A DNA stretch of 64,000 nt from Aphelocoma coerulescens (lineage: Eukaryota; Chordata; Aves; Passeriformes; Corvidae). A model generated the notes under the pieces. The model worked only from the letters and a program-made list of their open reading frames with translations, made no database searches and had not been told where the DNA came from. Each line of letters starts with the position of its first letter. Within the stretch, counting starts at the first letter, position 1. Shown here piece by piece: positions 10,368 to 23,370 of the stretch. The position numbers were made by a program, and so were the translations under genes. Where the stretch lies: the NCBI RefSeq assembly GCF_041296385.1, contig NC_091016.1, positions 18,885,497-18,949,496 on the forward strand. The letters run 5' to 3'.

Positions 10368-10964
10368 CCCCTCTCAACACATGCCTCTGTTTCCTTTTGT
10401 GACTCGCAGCTGAACATGATGGTGCAAACTAAATTAGCCTGATTTAATTTGCACTCAACTCAGCAGGGGCTGTTATAAACACTGATTTACTGTGTGCAGG
10501 AGCAGCGCTGGAAGAACCAAAAACGTTGGTTGAGGCAGCGCAGGTCCTGCTTTTCTCAGCACGCTCTGGAAAGGATGGTCCCTGGCACCCATGGGGATGT
10601 CCAGGGGATCTGTGTGAGTGCAGAGTGTTCACAGCAGGCTCTGTTGGACATGGTGGGATGGAAATCTGTCGGTCCCAACTGGGTTTGTTGCACAATGTGA
10701 GCAAGTGTCATTTAAGGCTGGGAGTGTGCTGGACGTACCTCTGCCACAGGCTGTTTGCAAAACTGGTGCAGGACACCCAGTTTCAAACCGCAGTTCATTT
10801 TAATGTTGTACACATTGTTTTTTCTATCAGATTTTGTACTTACTTACTTCACACCTCTTTAATGCAGAGCAATGTAATTGCAGGGAGATTATTTTGCTAT
10901 TGATTACTTGATCCAGGAAAGAAACAGAATTCATCCATGCCATGAATCACTAAGCATTTGCAGC

Positions 10965-11079
10965 AATAAACTTTATTGAGCCATGTGACTTGCTGTTACA
11001 GAATTGTAAAGAATGCTTTACTGGAATGATTATACCAAACCATGTACAATTCAAACTGAATTATTTGGCTCACAATAAA
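10965..11079 (+). promoter_or_regulatory. Candidate CAPN14 polyadenylation signals
   Basis: AATAAA occurs at 10965-10970 and 11074-11079. They would give a 3' UTR of about 2.5 kb. No AATAAA lies closer to the stop at 8507; ATTAAA variants at 9405-9410 and 10012-10017 are alternatives. The sequence alone does not choose between them. Confidence 0.3.
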
Positions 11080-14000
11080 ATGTTTTTGGCAAGGGCACCT
11101 ACTCGGACACTGTGAAGCTTTTATATTGCTAACAGAATAATGTTTTCTGGGCAATTCTGAAGATATATTACTCCTCATTTACAATGTGCATTGTGAAAAA
11201 ATGGTCTGAAATGCTGCTGAAGGATGCATTCGTTTGTAACCACAGCATTTACAGGGATGCTGAGCTTTGCAGTGGGTGGTATTGCTCTAGCAGAAATGAA
11301 AGAAAAGTGGGACTGTGGCTTGAGACTAGTATTGTTAATAAAAGTCCTTTTTGAAAAGGCAGGTGCAAGAATAGCAAATAATGTCTGGAGTGGGAAGAGG
11401 AGATGGATGGTGAGATATACTGTAACAATAAGACTGAGATGAAATTGAAAGGAACTAATCAACCCTTTGCAAACAAAGTCTTCAGCTAGAGCTTATTGCT
11501 GCAAATACACACAACTGGAAGTATTTCATGTTTCCTGGATATAGTTGGTGCACATGTTGAGGGTGCAGTTGGGGTAGAGCAGATACCAGTCAGCCTCACT
11601 GCTCACATGCATTCTGCATGGTCAGGGCTTCTGTCTAGATGGCAACAGGACAGGCTCTACTCCCAAGCCTAACAGGATTCCAAAAGATCTAAGACTTACA
11701 GGAATGACAAGGATAGCTGGAGAGATCATGGCTTCAATGAAGAGCTGTGGCAGTTTCAGGTAAAAGGTGAAGAGCTGTCCTCTGGGGACAAGATGCCACA
11801 AGGCAAATCACTCCAAGATCATGGGGCTCTTGCCCTTATGCAGCTAGGGATGACCACCCTAGAGATACCAAGCTGGCCCAGGTTTGACATAGAAACACAC
11901 AGATTGAGTATTTCTGCCTTTCTGGGTAATCAATTAAATGCTGTTGAGACACTGCAGTGTAATTCTCAGTCTGAGGTCACATCTCTCCTTTTGCCAGTTT
12001 TACAGTGGGGCCACCAGGACTTCTGCCTTACCTGAAAACATATTGCAGGCCTTTTCTGGGAGGTATTACATTCATGCAAGTGGCTACTGCACTATTAGAG
12101 CTGTCCAAGCTGTGCCAGCAGACTTTGATCACACCACAGGATGCTCTGTGTGGAATGAATAATGTTGCTTTGGTTTTGATTAAGCAGTATCTGTAATCCT
12201 AACTCCACAACCCACAAATGGACCTCTAAAGGGCAAGTTGTCATTGGACTGCACCATAAAAATGAGGACTTTGGAGCTTTTGGAAGGAAGAGCCTGTTTC
12301 CAGGGGCAGGTGGTGCCTGAAAAGTGTCCACTGAGGAGAGGGGGTGCAAAGTGTCCCACTACTGCAGACCTTTGCACAGGGCAGTGATGGGAGTGAAGAG
12401 ACAATATGGGAACATGGGGTCAAAGCCACTGCTAAATCCAAGTGTCCACCAGTCCTCACTCACCCCCTCTCCAGTGCAACAACCCCACCAGGAGACTCAA
12501 TTCAGAAAATGTGATTTCAAAATTTGCAAACCTTAAGTCTTACTTTATTTTCTCTGTGAGCTGTTCAGGTCAGTGTTTCATGGAGGGCTGTGGAGACTTT
12601 AGGAGAAAAGTTAGTCCTGCTAGACTCTAGCTGAATGCAAACCTATGGAATAGGGTGAAAAGCTGCAGTGTGATACAGAGGTATGATCTTTGCATCCAGA
12701 TTCAGAAAATTGAAGGGCAAAAATCCCCTTTGTTGTTATTTACAGTGCCACAGTGCCGAGGGAAGAAAGATCCGGTTCCCCAGGGTGATGGCTATTGTGT
12801 GACACAAGAGCAGGACTTGCTGTGTACTTAAAAAAAGTACTTCTGCAGTTCCCTGAGGGAGTGGTCTGTGTTCAGCCTGGGGCTCTGTTAAGAGAGAAGA
12901 TTTGACCTGGACCTCAGCCTCCTGAGGTCCTCATCCCTCTGCATACCACAGCATTGCTGCTCTGGAATCCTCCTCCTGCTGGGAACCGGATTTTCCCCAT
13001 AAGCAATGCTTCTTTCTTGTTGGCATGTGGAGCTCAAGTTATGACGCTATCCCAAGGTTGGGGGCTTGGCAAGAAGCCAGTGATGCCTGGGTAGTTCTTC
13101 TGCACCTCTATCTGCACACACACCCCCACATATTCCTGTGAACCCCATATCACCTTCCTTAAAAACTGTTGCAATACTGTGCTGAAAAAGAAGGCGAAAA
13201 AAATCTTTTTTTTTTCCTCCCCTGCTCAGGGAGCAGCTCCTTGCAGAATGAAATGCTAACGAGTGCCTTTGCCTTTCCTTCCTGCTGTGTCTTACACTGA
13301 ATTAGACCTGAAAAGCAGTATCACCAAGCTTGAAGTTCAATTTATCAGTGCAGTCAGGATTGATTTGTTACACTACCTATTCTGGGGAAATGAATGTCTC
13401 CATCGCGCTCCCTTCCAGTGCAGGCAGACCTTTGTTTTGCTCACATCAGCCATGTAATGTAGGAAGCTGACATTCCACAGATAAAGGAAAAAACCTACAA
13501 AATCCGGACTAATTCTACCCAGCCTGGCAGTGCCAGAGAGTGATGCCACTTGCAAAGGACACACTTGGCATTGTGGTGGCTGCAGATACCAGGCAGAAGT
13601 GCTCTCTACCTGGGCTTATCTGCTACTTTTTTGTTATTGAATTAGTGCCATAAGTGTCCTAGAAAATTATTCTTGGCTGAATTACTTGTCCCCTTTATTG
13701 CTATTAATGTTGTAGCTGGACCACTGTGTTGATCCTTGGAACTCCAATTCACAGTAAGAGTCAGGTTGAAAACAAACTTGTTTTTTTAGAAATTTTCAGC
13801 TGTTGTGTGAGACAAGAAAAATGGACTTTGCTACTGCTCTTGAGGAAGAAAATTTCCACTCATAATCTAGCACAGGGGATCTCCATTAAGAGAGCAGCAA
13901 TTATAAATCCAGTTTTCTCTTGCAGCACATTTTGATGGAATATTTGCAATGAACCACATACAAATGTGGGAATTACATTTTCAGATTAAAAAGACCCAAA

Positions 14001-15622
14001 ATGTGATTGCTATGAAGTGTTACAATTTTAAAAGACCCTTTTTTTTTCTTTCCCCCCTAACTTGTCATGCACATATCAAATGTGGAGGGAAGGGTTAAAA
14101 GCTAAGAACCCTGCAGAACCACAGAGAGTTCTTCATGCTCCTGGAAATGTGGCTACAAGAAGGATGTCTATAGCTGATGCTCATTAAGCGAGGTGAAATG
14201 AAAGAGGTAGTTGCTCTAAAGTAGCTTTTTTTCCTCAGGTGAAAGCAGGATTTCTTTCTCATAAATATGCTGCAGCTAGACATAAATGACTTATTGCTTG
14301 AAAGCAGCTCTGCACTGCTGAAGAGCTGGAGCTCAAGAGTAAGAAATTTGGTCTTAAGCTACCCTGAGTGGGTGCTTTCAGCCTGGCTGCCGGCAGCAGC
14401 AGTGCTGCTTTTTGCCTGGGGTGAGGCTGCTGAGGGCTCCTGCCTCTGCAGCTAAACACTGAGCTTCCAGAGGGTGCAGGAGTGGGATTATGTCTGTGAC
14501 TGTCCCATCACCACAGTCTCTCCCTTTCCACAGCCCTCTTCAAAACCAAAGAGTTAGCTTGGAATACTGCTTCAGAAACTGGGACCATGCTTGCTCTGTA
14601 AGTCTTTGGGTACAGCCCCCTATTAATGGAGTAGGTGTTTTTTGTGCTCCTTTGGAGCATACAAGCACACCCTTGTTGACCCTTCTCTGCAGCTTGGATG
14701 TTTATTGTAATGCATTGTGTTCCCCTTTAAAAGGAAAAAGAAAACAATCTCAGCATCACCCACTCTTCCTAGCTGCTCCTTAATGTCAAATCTCATCTGA
14801 GTCATAATCCTAGTCTTAAAAACTGTCTCCTCCTCTTAGGGCATAGGTACACATGTACCAAAAGACTAACACTGAAGGGCTGAGGTGTTCCCCCATATTC
14901 TCTGGCCAACATTAACTCCAGCTGTTCATTAGCTCCAGCTCTGCAAACTGGTGTCTGAAGTTCTGCAGGAACTGGCTCATGTTGGGCCACGTGTCCCAGC
15001 ACGTGGGTCCGATGGCACCCATGAGAGGTGTGGGACAGGCCATTGGCAGTCTTATTTTAACTTGAAGCCCTACTTGTCTCAGAGCTCTTCTCTGAAACCC
15101 AGGTAAAGCCCATGCTGAATCCCTTGTGCACAACTTCTCCTTCAGTGAGGCAGGGAAATGTCAGCCTGCTGTTAAGATGCGTGTCCTCAGGGACTCTGAC
15201 TCCTGGCCTCCCAACACTCACCAGGCAAATACGGACAAGAGAAATAACCCTGAGCATCTCCAAAGTAGTTTGATTTGAAGGGCTCATTATTTTCGAACAG
15301 CTGAGTTGAACATTACTGAGAACTCAATTTCCATTTCAGCTTGCTTTTCTACTTTGCAGGGCAGAGCGTGGGAGCAAGGCTTGGGCACTTCACAGCGTCC
15401 TCCGTATGGATCAATATTTTCCAATGTGCACAAGTTTCCAAGAGTTTAAACCGCTGAGTTTTGCAGAACTTTAATTGTATCAAATGCAAAAAAAGAAAGG
15501 GATACTCTATCAAACTAACACATAGCTAAGCACATAAAGAATTTAGGGGATGAATTAACAGAACAAAATTCATATGCTGCAAGAATAAACTGCTGAGTCC
15601 AGTAGAAGGAACTCCCATTTAG

Positions 15623-15682
15623 TTTTTATTTTTATTTTTATTTTTATTTTTATTTTTATTTTTATTTTTATTTTTATTTTTA
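15623..15682 (+). repeat. (TTTTTA)10 microsatellite
   Basis: Ten perfect copies of the hexamer TTTTTA, 60 bp with no interruption. It lies in intergenic DNA about 400 bp from the CR1 copy. Confidence 0.97.
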
Positions 15683-16086
15683 TGGTTTACAAGTACTTGG
15701 AAGTACAAAATGGCAAGGGGAATTTGGTGGAAAGGCCATGTGGAGGTGCCATTCTTCCAGACTACTCTTTAAATTACAAAAAATGGTGCAATGAATCTGT
15801 AGAACATCAAAGAACTTCTGTCAGCTCTGACCACCTGGTGGAGCTGAAGGAAGCTGTGGCCACATTACCTTGCTGAATTCAGGTGCCAGAACCTGAGCTA
15901 GACACAGCTGTCCCTGGAGAGCTTACTGTGACAGGAAATAAGCCCTTCCTGCTGCGAGGCAGATACTCTTTCTTTCTCAAATTATTTAAAACAACCAGAG
16001 GCAAAAGACCCTCAGGTGACCCATGCTGCTGCACACACCTGAAAGTTAGGATCAGCTGAGAATGCTTCTCCTCAATGACTTGGCAT
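15683..16086 (+). other. Intergenic DNA between microsatellite and CR1
   Basis: Short interval between the hexamer repeat and the 3' end of the CR1 copy. No feature is recognised. Open frames here run into the CR1 and are not genes. Confidence 0.6.
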
Positions 16087-16700
16087 ATAGAATCATAGAA
16101 TAATTTGGGTTGGAAAGGACTTTTAAAGGTCATCCAGCCCAACCCTTCTGCAGTAAGCAGGGATATCTTCAAATAGACCAGATTACTGAGAGCCTTGTCC
16201 AAACTGGCTTTGAATGTTTCCAGGGACAGGTCATCTGCCACCTCTCTGGGCAACGTGTTCTAGTGGTTCATCATCTTCACTGGAAAAAATGTCTTCCTTA
16301 TATCTAGTCTAAATCTTACCCTCATTCAGTTTAAAGCCACTCCCCCTTGTCTTATCACTACCTGCTCATGTAAAAAATCCCTCTCCAGCTTTCTTGTGTG
16401 CCCCCTTAAGGTACTGGAAGGTGCTCTAAGCTCTCCATGGAGGCTTCTCCAGGCTGAACAAGCCCAGCTCTCTCCTCTTTGGAGGACAGATGCTTCAGTC
16501 CTCTGAGCATCTTCACCGCCTCCTCTGGACTCGCTCTGACAGGCCCACATCCTTCCTATGTTGGGAGTCCCAGGGCTGGTTCAGTACTCCACGTGGAATC
16601 TCATGAGAGCAGAATCTCATGATTAGAGGGAGAGAATCCCCTCCCTGGACCTGTTGGCTTTGCTTCCTTTGATACAGCCCAGGATGCAGATGGCAATGTA
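16087..16700 (-). mobile_element. CR1 LINE, 5'-truncated, minus orientation
   Basis: CR1 is the dominant non-LTR retrotransposon of birds. On the + strand the block opens with ATAGAATCATAGAAT, the reverse complement of the 8-bp terminal repeats at the CR1 3' end. Next come GGGTTGGAAAGGACTTTTAA and the CCAGCCCAACC motif. Further phrases follow in the order of the inverted consensus: TTCTCCAGGCTGAACAAGCC, CCTCCTCTGGACTCGCTC, TATGTTGGG, GAATCCCCTCCCTGGACCTG and ACAGCCCAGGATGCAG. About 0.6 kb of the 3' end remains, with no intact reverse transcriptase frame. Divergence suggests an old, inactive copy. The left boundary is sharp and the right one approximate. Confidence 0.93.
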
Positions 16701-17579
16701 AGAAGAGCTGCCTTTAGTTAGCAAAGCCTAGAGAGAAGGTCTCCTGCTGGTCGGTAAAGCTGCTTTCCTAACAGGCTGTGCTGGGTGCTTGTGCCCTTCC
16801 CAGGATGGGTCCAGGAGCTGAGCTCGCTGTTTTGCAGGGGTGAATGGCAGCGTGAAGGTCCTGCAGCGTCAGCTGAGGCTGCCTTTCTGCTCTTTGTGTT
16901 CAGTCAGTGTTTTTCCTTTGGTGAATAACCCTGGCCTGCGGATTGCTGCGCTGAGGGATGAGGCTGTTGTGATGTTAACAGGAGGTGGTTGCAGCGGGAT
17001 CAACCCCTTCTGCATTGCTCGGGTAGCAGGGTGAAAGTACTCCAAGGGTGAGCAGGCCATGGGGTGGCACAGAGCTTGGGAGGTGGGCACACAGTGTCTC
17101 CATCAGTAGCCCAACTCCTGGGGGCTGTCAAGGATATGGTCACCTGTCCTATTGCCCCCCAAACTGAGGCTACTCCTGGCTGCTTCTGGACTGTGCAGGG
17201 ACAGCCAGCGTGGGACCTGAGCCCCTCCTTGCATTCAGCACATGGAGGAGGGAAATTAAAGGAGTCATCCTCCCAAGTCAGGCTTTTCGTACAGCTCTTC
17301 AAACCTAGAAACCACTCCTTTTTCTCCTGGCACTAGGCTCAGCTTGCTGAAACAAAGATTAAAAGCCTGGCTTCCACTAAAGATTCTTCAGTGGCAGCCC
17401 AAACAGGCTCCCTAGAGAAGATTAACTATCCCCTGCACTGAGGGGAGTTTGAGCTTTAGCAAAATGGACTGATGAGAAAAACATAGGTAGTACTGCAAAG
17501 ATGAATTTGATAAAGGTGGGCAGAGCACAGTGGAGGCATGAAAGACTGGTTAAGTGTTTGCTTTTATGTATAGCTGAGT

Positions 17580-17760
17580 TCTAGGTCTTTAGACAAGACT
17601 TAATCTTTTCTATAAACAAATAACACATTCATTTACATGAATAATCCACATTTCTTATGCAAATCACTTCCCTGCTGCTATTTCTACTGAGAATAATATT
17701 CAGTATAATTACCACATTTATTTAGTGAATCTATTTACACAGGATAGCTCTCTGTCCATG
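17580..17760 (+). promoter_or_regulatory. Candidate distal regulatory block with POU octamer
   Basis: AT-rich block with a perfect octamer motif ATGCAAAT at 17657-17664, several TAAT-type homeodomain cores and ATAAACA-like forkhead cores. Its composition differs from the flanks. Conservation cannot be tested here. Confidence 0.25.
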
Positions 17761-20700
17761 AATGCTCTTCACCAGAGAGGCCCAAAGAGCAACAGGGGAG
17801 CCCAAGCTGCCAGTCATGTGTGCCCTCTGCTTTCTATTTTTGTCCCCATGAAGCATTCTGGGACTGTTTGAGATGTCTCAGCAAGAGCAGAAGGATGCCA
17901 GCATCCTGCCTCCATCTCAGGGAGAGCACCTGCTGCTAATGGAAGGCAGCTCTCCCCTGCTCACCAGCCTGCTGTTTGAGCTCCAGCTAACTATAATGAG
18001 GCAAGGCACTTTGAATAATAACTTTCCTTTGGGTATAAGGCTATCTTAATTTTTTGTGTGCTTAAGTTGGTAATTGCCACAGAGTTTGAAAATCTTCCAG
18101 GTTTTACCACTCTTAATTATGTTCTCATGCATATGCATCCCCTGCTTGTGTGCTCATTACTGCGAGGAGATCAGAACCCCGAACGCTGGAACGGTTCCCT
18201 CCAATTATCTTCCATATGCAGAAGTTCCTGTGAAATACCTCTCCTGCATAGGATGGCCCAAGCTATTTGGAGAACATCTTGCTGTCCAGAGCACATTTTG
18301 CTCTGGGTAGTAAAACCAAGATGCTTTTCATCCCTCGTGTGTATCACCCAGGCTGCTGGGATGTCTCCTTGCTTGTAGCACCAGCCATTGAAATACTTGT
18401 TCAGGGGAAGTTATTAAGGCGTCCTAATGGAAAATATTTCAAGTTTCTAGGGCCCTGATTGCCTCTTTACCTGCTCTGTTTGCATCTATTGATCGTTCTG
18501 GTTCAACAAGACCCTCTGGGACTAACAAACTCTAACAGGTTTGAATGCATTCATGAGGTTCTATGCAGGGAAAGAAAAATAATGCTGTTGGGCTTCTGAC
18601 TTGTTCTTGCTCAATAATAGCAAAACAAATGTGTGCAATTAAACATTACTTTGTTTTCTAAACAGCAGCCTTGAAATTTTGTCCTGCTAGTGAGGGAATC
18701 AAGCTGCTGTTTTGCTGTCTAACAAACAGCAATGATTTGGTGATGGGAAAGGAGATGTTAATCCACCTGAGCATGTTCAGGGTAGAATACTGTTCCCTTG
18801 TAGGTAGGCTGGATTTCTAGCACCCTGTGTGTTTTTGTGTAGGAAATCACAGTGGATCCTATGAAAAGATTGAATGGAGCAAGCACAGGCCTTGACGTTA
18901 CTCACTCTTTTTGTACAGAGCAACTGCTTGTTAACTTTCTCAGGGAGCTGTGGGGTTAGTTGTTAGCCCCTTGGAGCTTTTGTACTGAGAGAGGGAGGTT
19001 GCCTGATCAAATAGAAATCACTGTCTTTATGCTTAAAGCATTGGATTGTATGTGAAGAAATGTCTATTCCTAGACACTTCACCTAAATAATGGGATTAAA
19101 ATCTTAAGAAGTAAGGTGATGTGTGGCTCACTGTCTCCAGGTCTTGTATCCCTCAGGAGAAGGGAGAGATAAACAGTCAGGAATTTTTTCTATGAAAAAT
19201 TTTACAGGAGGAAGATGAGGGTAAAACTTTCCACCCAGCTGTGAAAACCCTGTGCAAAAAGTGCCTGGTGCAATATTACATATTGCCAGCTGTGTTAATA
19301 GATGCCTAGATCCCAGTTGGCATTGGGCCACACTTACATATCCCAGAAATAGAGATTTAATTCTGAAATCTGCTTAACACCTGCACACAAAAGGACAGAG
19401 GCATTAAAGGTGCTTTAAGGACAAAGCTTTACTTTAGCTCATGTGTTCTCTCACCCATCACATGACTTGTTCTTTATTCTGTTGAGTGTCACCTGTCCAA
19501 ACCACAATTATGGGCTTCAATGTGTCTAAGAGACACAGTCCTGTAGCTAGCTAAAAGGGATTGATTTAGTGTATTGAAAGCAACAAAGGGGTTTGGTCTG
19601 AATTCTGGCAGGGTTCTCTGCTTTTAGAGATGGATGGTGGTGAGTATGTGTGTGTGCACGTGTGTGAATGCACACAGGAGCACAGCTCCTTGGGAGGCAG
19701 GTGAGCAGCTTTGCTTCCCCTGTGATGTCCCAGCAGCACTGGGGTCCCCCAGGAGCATGTGTTTTACCAGAACTGTGCTGAGAACTGCAGGGTGCCCGGG
19801 ACCTCACAGGCTCAGGTGCTGCTGGTAAAGATTCACCTGCCCTGTGCTCTGTTTATTGATTGTTTGCTGCTACTTGGCTCATAAAACTCTCTGCTGCTTT
19901 TGGTCTCAAATGCCCCTTTGTGGTCATTTGCAGTGCCTGCCACTGGTTGCTGGTGCAGTGACCTGGAGCTAGGCAGAATACTGAAAAAAACAGGCTGTGG
20001 GATCAGCAGCCATCGCTTATCCAGAGGCTTTTTCCAGAAACTGGGAGCATCGGGAGAGACTAACAAGCACCAGAGACATATCTCAGACAGACAAGATCCA
20101 GAAGACTTTATTGTAGCAATAAAACCCAGAGGCAGAGCTGGTGAAGACCAACCAGTGAACAGTATTGAAGGTGGTTTCAGTGGAAGAGCACTGTCCAAGG
20201 GAGCTGTTCTTTGCTAAAATGTCCCTCAGTCACACACTAAAGTCAATGTGTCTCCCTTCAAATCTCCCATTGCTTTTGCCCGTGTTCCCACGCCTGCTTG
20301 GATTGGCATCACTGGGCACCTGTAAATGCTGTGAGTAAAGGCTGTATCTAATCCAGAAAAACCTGTGCTCCAGGAAATGGAGACAGGGACTGGGGAGCAT
20401 GTGAATTAAACACAAGTGCAAGTGGGTGCCCATTTGATTGCAGTTGCTAGAGATGGAAAATACCTTGTGCTAAGCAAGAATTCCCCCCAGCCTTCCTCCA
20501 GTTTTACTACAGAGAAGTCTTTGCATTTGTTCCAATGGTGAGGGAGCTCAGTGCTGCCTCATCCATCAGTGCCACAGACACTAGCCTGGAGGTGGGAGTC
20601 TGACTTGTAGGAACTGCAGGCAAATGTCTGGATGTGTGCTGTTGCCCATCGACTCGGGAAGCAGCTTGTGTTGCTGCAGCTGACTTGATGAGAGCTTCAA

Positions 20701-23159
20701 TTAACAAATGCTATTAAAGTAGCTCTCCTCTTTATTTTATTTTTTTTAATGCATAGCATTTCCTGACAGCTTAAACGTTTAATTAACTGGAGATGCCATC
20801 GTGGAAAGTTTGCTAGAGAAGAATGCTTGCGGTTTAATTAAATGGAAAAAAAAAATCCTTTAGAGGTACTGGAAGAGATCTGCTTGCAACACTAATAGTG
20901 GCAAAAAGCCTGCAGGAACTCCTGTATTTCCCTTTCTGAGTGTAGCAGTAGGTGAGGAGGTGCACAGCGGTATCATCACCCGAGAGGAGAAGGTGAGTGC
21001 TTCGCAGCTTCACGTTTGACCCTCCCGTTTAAACTGCAGGTGTAGGACAAGCTACAGCTCTGTTACCTCAGCAAGGGAGAGGAGACAGCCAACTAGAAAG
21101 TTTTTGGTTTTGTTTTTTTAACACTTTAACTTACAGTTCTTCTGGTATTAGGCCAGAGCTGTCTCTAACATTTTTGGTCTTCTCCAAGGGCACACAGGGA
21201 GAACATTTTTCATATAAGCATTGGTTTGATCTTTTTGGCTTCCGCTACAGCACAAAAATAAAGGCAGATCTTACCTGCCACAAAAATGTGGAATACTGTT
21301 CACATTATCTTCAACAGCTGCCATGGAAGCTGGTTTTTGAGGTGGCAAGGTACTGCCTGAAGTGGCAGAGAGCCCTTGCTGCCCTCACAACGCTGAGGGC
21401 TGTGTGTGATGGTAGCTGTGGGTAGGAACCCCCAGCTGAGCACACACTTGTGCCCCTGCAGCACCTTGCCACGGGGCCACGGCACAGTGGTGTCAAGTGC
21501 TGCAGGGCTGGGGGTCCCCCACGGCAAAGCAACAGTCTCCTTGCTCCTGTGCAAAGGACTTCTCCCCTTCCTCTCCTTATACTGACCAAGTGACCCAGAG
21601 GCTTTTTGAACAGCTACAGGTCTGAAAAGGGAACTTTGTTCCAGTATTAAATATAAACCTGGAAGTCACTGACATGACTGTTCACATTTGAAGCACAGCT
21701 CCACCCATGGAGGGGTACCAAATGGTTGTGAGTCATCTCTGGGAGCAGGCTGGGGCTGTGGGGTGGTGCTGGGCCAGGGCATGTGCTGGCTTGCTGTCCT
21801 GGAGCCTCTGCACCCAGGCTGGCACCTCTGCTGCTGGTGACGAGGGACAGCTGGGCTCCTGCTGAAACACGCCAATGCTCAGCACTTGCCAAAACAGCTA
21901 TTTGGGAGCAGCTCGTTGTGCTCTCCCTCCTCTCCTGGCCCTCTCCTCAATGTGGTTAAATTCAGTAAGTGTAGCACACCCTCTGCCCGGGGTGGGAGAG
22001 AAACTTTGGGATGAGCTTCTTCCCCCGAGCCTGGAGCACGCACCACAGAGGTGCCACTGACCACTGAATGAAATCCCACACTCTGTATAACCCCGTATTA
22101 CCATGCTGACCCTTTCAAATGCTGATCTCCTATTTTTTGCACAGTCTTTCTGATATTTGTGCTACCACAAGCAGCACCTCTTCATGGGGATGGTGCACTG
22201 CCATGAACAGAAGTGAGTGCTGGGCTACCCCAAGCCACTGACTGAACCAGATCCTCCCCTGGCAATAGAGAGCTCTCTGTCCTAGAAGCCCCTTTCAATC
22301 TGGAGCTCACTGGGGTTCTTCCATCTTACAATAACCTCCCGTGTTCAGTTGAGACTCCTCAGTATCCCAAGCTGAGGGTGGATTTTGATCCTTTCCTCTG
22401 ATCACTTCTTGACTGTATCCGTTCAAGCCCCTTTCAACTTTCTGAGAAAAAACTGTGAAGTGTTTGTGATCCTTTTGGAAAAGAAACATTCTCTGGATGG
22501 AATACCAGATGTGAACTGAACTCAAACCCAAGAACATTCCTAGTAAAAACTGCACTGAAGCAGTGCCCAGCTGGTTTGTAGACCCAGTGAGATTAGATTT
22601 CCTTGAAATGTGCTTTACAGATGCCCTTGAAACAGCAAGGAAAGCTACTTTCCCCTTCCACCCATTCCTTGAAGGACCCCTTGAAGGCCATTGCCTGAAG
22701 CTGCGGTTGTGAAGAGTCCACCTCCCACTCAGAAATCATGTCCTATTTTTGCTTTCATGAAACAGTCACTTTCATCAGCTTTTCAATGCTGATACCAACA
22801 AATGCCGGCCACCCATTTCCTAGGCTTTTTTCCTGTCTCTGGCTGCACTGCCTGTAAATTTTGCTCTGTTGGAAACAGCTAGTATGTTATGGGCCTCACC
22901 TGTGAAGCAGCTGAGACTGGCAGATGAAAAATTAGAAAAATGGCAAAGATATGGGTCAATAATGCAACAGAAGATTTTTTTTTTTATTGCCATGTTTTAA
23001 TGGAATTGCGGTAGGATTTTTATATGAGTCTCTGAAAGTCTACGACTTCAAATAACTCTCAACCTCCAGATTTGTATTCTTGCCTTATTCTTGTTTAAAT
23101 AGCTGTTACCATCATCTACGTGATACATTATCTGTCCCAGCACACAGGCACACCATCAG

Positions 23160-23370
23160 GAGGAATATACTTCCTTGGAGACGACGCATTGCTAGAGCTC
23201 CTCGAGTCTCCTGCCGCCAGGCGGGACACCTGCACAGCGCGGGGATTTGTACAGTGTCCCCTCCTCGCTGGAGTGGTGGCAGTGCCAGCGGGGAAGTGGT
23301 TTTGCCCGTTCTCTGCTGGGCACAGCGAGTTATCCATCACAGCACCGAGCCCTGCCAGTGAAGCTTTCCC
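23160..23370 (+). promoter_or_regulatory. Isolated CpG-rich patch
   Basis: About 200 bp with many CpG dinucleotides (for example GACGACGCATT, CTCGAGTC, GCCGCCAGGCGGGA, CACAGCGCGGGG) between AT-rich, CpG-poor flanks, 2.3 kb upstream of the GALNT14 start codon. It could be a distal promoter or enhancer, or an unmethylated relic. No coding identity is seen. Confidence 0.3.

Larger units (their letters stand above)
8508..15618 (+). other. CAPN14 3' flank and intergenic DNA
   Basis: Downstream of the calpain stop there is no further coding gene that I recognise. It holds the presumed 3' UTR, ATTAAA hexamers at 9405 and 10012, AATAAA at 10965 and 11074, and a GC-rich minisatellite at 10277-10367. 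The rest is AT-rich single-copy-looking DNA with no identifiable feature. Confidence 0.65.

Noticed and set aside
10153..10413. Possible alternative last calpain exon (ATTACAG followed by MMYLSF...)
   Set aside because: It resembles the calpain C-terminus only superficially. The exon at 8481-8507 has the exact 27-nt size, Trp start and stop position.
16110..16550. Open frames on both strands between 16110 and 16550
   Set aside because: They lie within the 3' end of the CR1 element and are not host genes; they also do not match the CR1 reverse transcriptase.
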